From assembly GCA_902477365.1 (NCBI GenBank), contig CABSGW010000056.1:1-12613 (forward strand): 12,613 bases of DNA, read 5' to 3'. This document shows, one piece after another, positions 7,755-12,613 of the stretch; the first letter of the stretch is position 1, and each line of letters begins with the position of its first letter. The DNA is from an uncultured Prevotellaceae bacterium (GTDB lineage: Bacteria; Bacteroidota; Bacteroidia; Bacteroidales; Bacteroidaceae). The translations under genes and the position numbers were made by a program. A model generated the notes under the pieces. The model searched no databases. It had not been told where the DNA came from and worked only from the letters and a program-made list of their open reading frames with translations.

Positions 7755-8312
7755 TTAAGAATCTGATAGAATCCGGATACTGATTAAGATAAAGATAAGT
7801 CCACTTCCGCGTTCTACGGGCCAATCACGCATTTTGATATCTCTGTTGCCATACCAGATACCGAAAACAGATAAACCAAGGGTCATTAATCCTAAGGTAA
7901 CAATTGGCGACAGAATGCTTTGTAAGGTATGATGGTTCATGCAAACAAGCACTACACCAATAATGAGTGTATTGGAACTGATAGCAAGTGCCATTGTGAG
8001 CAATGAGGATATTTTTTGAGGATTAAAACCGATCTTTTGGCTCTTTCGATAACTATTCCAGATCAGTTTGCATCCTAGTGTAAGTAGTAACAAAAAGGCG
8101 AGGAGCTTGTCAAAAAACAGTACATGGTGGCTTATGTAGTCTGTTGCTGCCCAACTTATATAGGTCATGGCCATCTGAAAAAAAGAAAAAACGCCTGCAA
8201 TGAAGCAAGCTTGTTTCCAATGTATGGCATGTTTTTGTGCACTAAATAAGCAAACTTCCAGGTAACTTATAGACACTGCAAGGGCTATCAATTGGATATC
8301 AATTGAACTCAT
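7755..8312 (-). CDS. MntP-like six-helix membrane protein, divergent
   Basis: The 185-residue protein has six hydrophobic stretches (about 5-22, 34-56, 66-84, 100-122, 131-152, 165-182) in two repeats of three, matching the MntP manganese-efflux family in size and topology. Recognisable pieces are LLAFLLLLTLGCKLIW (compare WIAFVLLIFLGGRMI in E. coli MntP) and the closing GSGLIFILISIRIL. However, the two aspartate motifs of MntP are altered: the SMDAFA position reads ISYLE and the SLDAM position reads SSNTL. The protein may therefore move another substrate or be non-transporting. Its start overlaps the preceding gene as ATGA, and ApbE follows within ten bases. The family call is by eye, so moderate. 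Confidence 0.65.
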   Translation of the reverse strand: MSSIDIQLIALAVSISYLEVCLFSAQKHAIHWKQACFIAGVFSFFQMAMTYISWAATDYISHHVLFFDKLLAFLLLLTLGCKLIWNSYRKSQKIGFNPQKISSLLTMALAISSNTLIIGVVLVCMNHHTLQSILSPIVTLGLMTLGLSVFGIWYGNRDIKMRDWPVERGSGLIFILISIRILSDS

Positions 8313-9052
8313 AGGTCAAATACCAGGTTGAATGTTCCTCCCCATGTGCTTGAGTCATTTTTTCCAAATCCGGGCACATACCAGGGTTGTCCGATGTCTG
8401 ATTTTGTCTGGGCCATACGAAATTTGTAGCGTACACTCCAGCCCAAGTGAAAATAACCCCAGATTTTTGCTTCTAGCCCGAATACCATCTCAGCCCATTG
8501 ATTACTGCCACTTAGGTTGGTAAAGTGAAACGGCATACTTGCTCCTCCAAAGGGATCTTCCAGTGATGGACCGTCTATGTCATATTTAAAAGAGGTAAAA
8601 GCATAACGGATACCTGCATAAATGCGATTACCCGATTCCGCTTCTTTGGAAAAATTGTAGTCGCATCCAATACGAAAATAAGGAGCATTCGTCTTATAAT
8701 GCAAGTCGGTTTCGTCACTTGTATGGTCACTGATACCCCAGCCGGCTTCCACGATGGGGAAAAAGCGTTCTTTCAGATTCAATCGAAAAGCTCCTTCAAT
8801 TTGGCCATACGGAGTCCATGCAGCCATAACCAGTCCGGCTAAATCGCCCGACACAGACATTCCGGCTAACAGCGGAATATTCTTTTTTTGCATGGCAGCA
8901 ATGGCTTCCTCTCTCGAGTTATATTGCACACCTCGCACGCGCTCCTCGGGAGGATTGTCTGCTGTATCTTTTTCAGCCTGTGCACAGACAGGCAGGATAA
9001 AGAGTAGATTACTTAGCGTGAATATAAATACTAAAATGCTCTTGCGGGTCAT
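8309..9052 (-). CDS. DUF6048-like outer-membrane beta-barrel protein
   Basis: A 247-residue exported protein of unknown function. Residues 1-25 are a clear signal peptide (basic start, hydrophobic FIFTLSNLLFILPVC, probable cleavage after AQA). The rest has no hydrophobic helices but alternating, aromatic-rich strands (FFPIVEAGWGIS, PYFRIGCDYNF, RIYAGIRYAFTSF, FHLGWSVRYKFRM, GTFNLVFDL), as in eight-stranded outer-membrane barrels. The resemblance to the Bacteroidetes family DUF6048 is from memory of its size, signal and pairing with a DUF6452 lipoprotein. The ATG at 9052 lies 44 bases inside the upstream gene; no other methionine would keep the signal peptide. It ends in an ATGA overlap with the MntP-like gene. 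Confidence 0.75.
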   Translation of the reverse strand: MTRKSILVFIFTLSNLLFILPVCAQAEKDTADNPPEERVRGVQYNSREEAIAAMQKKNIPLLAGMSVSGDLAGLVMAAWTPYGQIEGAFRLNLKERFFPIVEAGWGISDHTSDETDLHYKTNAPYFRIGCDYNFSKEAESGNRIYAGIRYAFTSFKYDIDGPSLEDPFGGASMPFHFTNLSGSNQWAEMVFGLEAKIWGYFHLGWSVRYKFRMAQTKSDIGQPWYVPGFGKNDSSTWGGTFNLVFDL

Positions 9053-9521
9053 AATTTATTTTTGCCTTTACCAGGGCAACACTGTCAATAGCTGTTAGTG
9101 GACGAGGAGAGATTTTTTGTTTACTCCATTGAACATGGGTTACCGTATGAAATACGGCTGCCGCACAGTCTAAAGATTCAAAATGCGGTTCATTGGTATG
9201 TACAAAGGTGATAGTATCGGTTGCCATTCCTTCGGGTGAAGAAAAATGAAATAATAACGTGTCTGCATTGCCAGTATGGCTTACCGGGATGCTGATGCTT
9301 TTTACGTTATAGATCCGATTGATCAAAACCGTATCTTTTCCATAAGGTTGGACGGTCAGCGTATCTTTTAATTCAACAGATTGTCCGTTAACCTTATCTT
9401 GAAAGGTATAGGTTGCATACACTGTATTGTTCAAGGGACAATCAATATTGTCACATGCTGTGGCTATAAATAGAATTAGCAACAGCAGGTAGAAGGAGTG
9501 TAGCTTTTTACAGGTATGCAT
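9009..9521 (-). CDS. DUF6452-like lipoprotein
   Basis: A 170-residue protein of unknown function. The N-terminus has a basic stretch, a strongly hydrophobic run (YLLLLILFIA) and Cys23 in ATAC, followed directly by Asp-Asn; this fits a signal peptidase II lipobox, although position -3 is Ala rather than the usual Leu. The mature part is mostly beta strands and begins with a second cysteine in a CPLNNTVYATYTF pattern that I associate with DUF6452. The closing segment AIDSVALV...INYDPQEHFSIYIH also fits that family. Asp at +2 would matter for sorting in E. coli, but Bacteroidetes use other export signals. It follows the glycosyltransferase by 12 bases and overlaps the beta-barrel gene by 44, so the two products may act together in the envelope. 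Confidence 0.72.
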   Translation of the reverse strand: MHTCKKLHSFYLLLLILFIATACDNIDCPLNNTVYATYTFQDKVNGQSVELKDTLTVQPYGKDTVLINRIYNVKSISIPVSHTGNADTLLFHFSSPEGMATDTITFVHTNEPHFESLDCAAAVFHTVTHVQWSKQKISPRPLTAIDSVALVKAKINYDPQEHFSIYIHAK

Positions 9522-9533
9522 ATCCTTTTTTCG

Positions 9534-10487
9534 TTAGATTTCTTTTTCAATTTGGTAATTATTGCGTCCCACTGCATTGCGGCTTATCAGTTCACCCAAG
9601 AAACCGGCAACAAATAATTGTGTACCCAAAATCATGGTGGTCAATGCGATGTAAAAATAAGGGGAGCTGGTGACCAGCGGAGCACGGACATTTTGGTAAA
9701 TGGCTATGAGCTTATGTCCGCCAACCATTAGAACGGCAATAAAACCAAGGAAAAACATCAGGCTTCCTAAAAAACCAAATACATGCATGGGTTTGTATCC
9801 GAAACTGTTTAAGAACCAAAGGCTCAGCAAATCCAGATAACCATTGACAAAACGGTTTAAACCACCGAATTTGGTTTTACCAAATTTGCGCGACCGGTGA
9901 TGTACTACTTTTTCGGCTATTTTGTCGAATCCGGCATTTTTTGCCAAATAAGGAATATATCGGTGCATTTCCCCGTATACCTCTATGTTTTTTACGACTT
10001 CGTTGCGGTATGCTTTCAGACCGCAGTTAAAGTCGTGCAGATTCTTGATACCGCTCACTTTACGTGCCGTAGCGTTGAACAATTTGGTGGGAATGGTTTT
10101 CGACAAAGGGTCGTAACGTTTTTGTTTGTATCCGGAAACCAGATCATATCCGTCTTCAGTAATCATACGGTACAGTTCTGGTATTTCGTCCGGTGAGTCT
10201 TGTAGGTCTGCATCCATGGTAATGACCACATCGCCTTGTGCGCGTTCAAAACCACAAAAAAGAGCCGGCGACTTACCATAATTTCGTCTGAATTTAATAC
10301 CGTGTACGGCAGCAGATTTGGCCTGAAGCTGTTCGATTACTTTCCAGGAGTGGTCTGTGCTTCCGTCGTTTACAAAAATAATTTCGTAACTGAACTGATG
10401 CTCTTTCATTACACGTTCAATCCAATCGTGTAATTCAGGCAAACTCTCTTCTTCGTTATATAAAGGGATGACTATAGATATGTCCAT
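9534..10487 (-). CDS. GT2 family glycosyltransferase, DPM1/GtrB-like
   Basis: Transfers a sugar from a nucleotide donor to a polyprenyl phosphate on the cytosolic face of the inner membrane. The 317 residues begin with the GT-A fold: VIPLYNEEESLPEL (6-19), NDGSTDHSW (40-48), and the metal-binding DAD in MDADLQDSPDEIPEL (91-105). These are followed by NCGLKAYRNEV (154-164). Two transmembrane helices follow at about 234-256 and 276-300, as in bactoprenol glucosyltransferases (GtrB/YfdH/CsbB group), and the basic tail contains SRNAVGRNNYQIEKE. The donor sugar cannot be read from sequence. The gene lies 25 bases after DUF4199. Products of this type supply lipid-linked sugars for decoration of lipopolysaccharide or glycoprotein, but no partner flippase or transferase is in view. 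Confidence 0.92.
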   Translation of the reverse strand: MDISIVIPLYNEEESLPELHDWIERVMKEHQFSYEIIFVNDGSTDHSWKVIEQLQAKSAAVHGIKFRRNYGKSPALFCGFERAQGDVVITMDADLQDSPDEIPELYRMITEDGYDLVSGYKQKRYDPLSKTIPTKLFNATARKVSGIKNLHDFNCGLKAYRNEVVKNIEVYGEMHRYIPYLAKNAGFDKIAEKVVHHRSRKFGKTKFGGLNRFVNGYLDLLSLWFLNSFGYKPMHVFGFLGSLMFFLGFIAVLMVGGHKLIAIYQNVRAPLVTSSPYFYIALTTMILGTQLFVAGFLGELISRNAVGRNNYQIEKEI

Positions 10488-10512
10488 AATACATGGTCTT
10501 TATGAGATGTCT

Positions 10513-11082
10513 TTAGTGGGTCTTAGTTGCGCGTCTTGTATTAAACAGCGCTGTGGGAATGGATAAAATCAGTCCTAATAGAATGTTTATATCCAATATG
10601 TTCGATACAACAACCGCCAATGGCAGGTTGCGTAGTGTTCCGATGACAGCGTCCAAGCCACCTTCTCCTACGAGCAACTGTAACTGTTGTTTCATTTCGG
10701 GTGTCTCCATCAAAGCTTTTACCTCGGGTTGCTGAAGATAAGCCAGGTAAGAATCGGCAAATTGGCCATGGTCCAAGAAACCAAAATAAAGATAAGCCGC
10801 TCCCGATATCAGGATACTTGCATACAGGTATAGCAATAAACTGAACAGATAGGCTATACCGAAAGACAGGATACCGTCGGTTGCTTGTTTACGGTACATA
10901 CGTGTCAGTTGCCACCCCATAAATGGAGCTGCAAGGATGCAAAACAGGTAAACAGGTTGCAGAAAGGGATAGCGAAGACTATAAACAAAAGCAAAGAAAC
11001 CTGCAATCCAAAGCACTCCGAAAAGTAGCCCATATTGCATTGCATAAGCGTTGGCTTGACGAAAAATATCTCTGAATTTCAT
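10513..11082 (-). CDS. DUF4199 domain membrane protein
   Basis: A 189-residue integral membrane protein of unknown function. Hydrophobic segments lie at about 15-35, 41-60, 70-98 and 152-179, with a soluble, glutamine- and glutamate-rich loop (about 104-150, EVKALMETPEMKQQ) between the third and fourth. This four-helix pattern, with a basic start (MKFRDIFRQANAYAMQYGLLFGVLW), fits DUF4199, which in Bacteroidetes is usually encoded directly before a DPM1-like glycosyltransferase as here. It is the first gene of the seven-gene operon, and its ATG is 20 bases from the -7 element upstream. It may assist or regulate the glycosyltransferase, which is inference from the neighbour alone. Confidence 0.8.
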   Translation of the reverse strand: MKFRDIFRQANAYAMQYGLLFGVLWIAGFFAFVYSLRYPFLQPVYLFCILAAPFMGWQLTRMYRKQATDGILSFGIAYLFSLLLYLYASILISGAAYLYFGFLDHGQFADSYLAYLQQPEVKALMETPEMKQQLQLLVGEGGLDAVIGTLRNLPLAVVVSNILDINILLGLILSIPTALFNTRRATKTH

Positions 11083-11101
11083 TGTTTAATAAATAGCGAA
11101 A

Positions 11102-11133
11102 CAAAAGTACAATTTATTTTATGATTTGCCAAA
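11102..11133 (-). promoter_or_regulatory. Promoter of the DUF4199-to-regulator operon
   Basis: On the minus strand TTTG (11130-11133) and TACTTTTG (11102-11109) are separated by 20 bases, matching the Bacteroidetes housekeeping promoter (TTTG, about 19-21 bases, TAnnTTTG). Transcription should begin near 11095, leaving a leader of roughly 13 bases before the ATG at 11082. AATAAAT (11088-11094) and ATTTATT (11112-11118) form an inverted repeat centred on the -7 element; it could be an operator but may be chance in AT-rich DNA. Confidence 0.75.
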
Positions 11134-11164
11134 TGCTTGTTTTCTTTTCCTTGAAAGTGACATG

Positions 11165-11216
11165 AAATAAACAGTCATGCGACTGTATAGGAGGGTTTTC
11201 CTATAACAGTCGCATG
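11165..11216 (-). terminator. Hairpin terminator after glyA
   Basis: The inverted repeat 11176-11216 pairs CATGCGACTG and TATAGGA with their complements (17 pairs with one bulged base) around a six-base loop. On the minus strand it begins 16 bases after the glyA stop and is followed by a T-rich stretch (TGTTTATTTC, 11165-11174). It separates the glyA transcript from the downstream DUF4199 promoter. The distal arm can also form a smaller six-base hairpin, ACAGTC-GCAT-GACTGT, with the bases just beyond it (11171-11186). Confidence 0.8.
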
Positions 11217-11231
11217 TTGTTTAAAAGGATA

Positions 11232-12514
11232 TCAATATGCAAACAATGGGTATTGTGCCATTGTTTCATTGACGCGTGAGCGTACCGAGCTGATCACTTG
11301 CTCGTCGTTCGGGTTGTTTAGCACTTCTTCTATCATACCGGCAATTACCTTCATGAGGTCTTCTTTAGCACCACGGGTGGTGATGGCTGGAGTACCCAAA
11401 CGGATACCGGAGGTTTGGAACGCGCTACGTGTATCGAAGGGAACCATGTTTTTGTTGACTGTGATATCGGCGGCTACCAACGCGTTCTCTGCTACTTTTC
11501 CGGTTAAATCAGGATATTTGGAACGAAGATCTACCAACATGCTGTGATTGTCTGTTCCTCCACTTACAATAGAGAAGCCCCGTTTTGTCAGTTCGTCGGC
11601 CAGTACCGCAGCATTCTTTTTCACTTGTAACGCCCATTCTTTGAATTCTGGTTGTAGGGCTTCGCCAAAGGCAACAGCTTTTGCCGCGATGACATGTTCC
11701 AACGGGCCACCTTGTATACCGGGGAATACTGCGCTGTTCAGCAGTTGGCTCATCATCTTGATTTCGCCTTTAGGGGTGGTTTTTCCCCAGGGATTGGCAA
11801 AGTCTTTTCCCATCAGGATGATACCGCCGGCCACATCCGATGATGCTGCCAGTGGGTGGTTGATGTCACAATGTGTGCATATTTTACCGGATTTTCTAAC
11901 AATCCAGCGGCTATGAGTCCAGCCGGATGAGCCATGTCTACCATGAAGATTGCTCCTACGCTGTCGGCAATGGAACGCATACGGGCATAATCCCACTCAC
12001 GGCTGTAGGCTGATCCTCCTCCGATGATCATTTTGGGTTTATGTGTAAGCGCCAATTGTTCCATCTCGTCATAGTCTACGCGACCGGTCTCCTTGTTAAG
12101 GTTATAGCCGATAGCGTTATAAAGCATACCGGATGTGTTTACTTTTGAACCGTGTGAAAGGTGGCCGCCGTGGTCAAGGTTCAGTCCCATGAACGTGTCG
12201 CCCGGTTTTAGGCAGGTGAAGAATACAGCTTCGTTGGCCTGTGCACCTGAATGGGGTTGCACATTGGCATACTCTGCACCGAACAATTGTTTAAGGCGTT
12301 CTATGGCCAATGTCTCGGTCTGGTCGACAATTTGGCATCCTCCATAGTAACGTTTACCAGGATAACCTTCGGCGTACTTGTTGGTCAGGTACGATCCCAT
12401 GGCTTCCATGACTTGGTCGCTAACAAAGTTTTCCGATGCGATCAATTCAATGCCTTTTAACTGGCGTTGGTGTTCAGCCTCAATGAGGGTGAAAATTTCA
12501 CTGTCTCTTTTCAT
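11232..12514 (-). pseudogene. glyA: Serine hydroxymethyltransferase glyA, frame broken at the PLP-lysine motif
   Basis: GlyA converts serine and THF to glycine and methylene-THF, using PLP. The 5' part (12514-11852, 221 codons from MKRDSEIF) contains the usual ASENF, YPGKRYYGG, QPHSGAQANEAV, LNLDHGGHLSHG and VDMAHPAG motifs. It ends with HIVTSTTH and then reads WQHHRMW... to a stop at 11813. The 3' part (11828-11232) resumes two bases out of register at GGIILMGK and runs to a normal C-terminus. Between them lie 23 bases (11829-11851) where 21 are expected for Lys-Thr-Leu-Arg-Gly-Pro-Arg; that lysine forms the Schiff base with PLP. Repaired, the protein would be 426 residues, the usual Bacteroidetes length. 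The ATG at 12514 was chosen over an in-frame 12559 start, which overlaps the upstream gene. A sequence error is possible. Confidence 0.9.
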
Positions 12515-12536
12515 ACGATTCGATTTATAAATGTTA

Positions 12537-12613
12537 TTATTTCTTTTTCTTTTGTACACTCCATCCGAATTTACCTATCTTCTTGCCTAAACCATAGTAT
12601 CCACCGTGTAGGT
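12537..12613 (-). CDS. 3' end of an upstream gene, possibly a flavin reductase-like protein
   Basis: An open frame enters from the right edge and ends with TAA at 12537-12539, giving 24 codons. The residues read LHGGYYGLGKKIGKF followed by GWSVQ and four lysines. The GGYYGLGKKIGKFGWSV pattern looks like a genuine protein end and recalls the C-terminus of flavin reductase-like (FMN-binding split barrel) proteins, but this is from memory and uncertain. It stops 22 bases before the glyA start on the same strand, so the two genes are probably co-transcribed. Confidence 0.55.
   Translation of the reverse strand, partial: LHGGYYGLGKKIGKFGWSVQKKKK

Noticed and set aside
9897..10433. Plus-strand open frames of 60-120 codons opposite the glycosyltransferase and other minus-strand genes
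   Set aside because: They lie wholly antisense to well-identified genes, have no recognisable motifs and look like shadows of the coding strand.
11232..12559. Two separate genes overlapping by about 180 bases instead of one broken glyA
   Set aside because: The portions that resemble SHMT join end to end without overlap; the overlapping stretches are out-of-frame translation of the same gene.
1..12613. Search for mobile elements, CRISPR repeats, toxin-antitoxin or defence genes
   Set aside because: No transposase, integrase, long terminal repeats, regularly spaced repeats or small paired genes are visible; every sizeable open frame belongs to a housekeeping or envelope family.

Overview
The window reads as ordinary chromosomal DNA from a member of the Bacteroidetes, most probably order Bacteroidales. 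The reasons are the gene families (DUF4199, DUF6452-like and DUF6048-like envelope proteins, a Bacteroides-type RecF/DUF721 pair, a membrane-anchored ApbE), the absence of clear Shine-Dalgarno sequences before the genes, and two promoter-like sites of the Bacteroidetes type (TAnnTTTG, one with an upstream TTTG). I see no transposase, integrase, phage gene, CRISPR array, tRNA or rRNA.

Layout. At the left edge on the plus strand lie the 3' two thirds of recF and a small DUF721/DciA-like gene, joined by an ATGA overlap. They run head-on, with three bases between stop codons, into a minus-strand operon read from right to left: an M3 oligopeptidase (dcp-like), a dCMP deaminase, an S41 C-terminal processing protease and a 5-formyltetrahydrofolate cyclo-ligase (5800 down to 1049). 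A 222-base intergenic region (5801-6022) carries its probable promoter.

Next comes a tight seven-gene minus-strand operon (11082 down to 6023): DUF4199 membrane protein, DPM1/GtrB-like glycosyltransferase, DUF6452-like lipoprotein, DUF6048-like outer-membrane protein, a degenerate MntP-like membrane protein, ApbE flavin transferase and a Crp/Fnr-family regulator. A textbook Bacteroidetes promoter sits just upstream at 11102-11133. Most of these products belong to the envelope or periplasm, and the regulator at the end may control the set.

The right end holds glyA (serine hydroxymethyltransferase), preceded in the same direction by the last 24 codons of another gene and followed by a strong hairpin terminator. 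The glyA frame is broken: a 23-base patch replaces the 21 bases that should encode the Lys-Thr-Leu-Arg-Gly-Pro-Arg segment with the PLP-binding lysine, while sequence on both sides is intact. This is the most unusual thing in the window. It is either a real inactivating event or, quite possibly, a local sequence or assembly error.

I did not find a convincing new multi-gene system. The best candidates for unexplored biology are the envelope operon around the two uncharacterised DUF proteins and the MntP-like protein that lacks the family's key aspartates.
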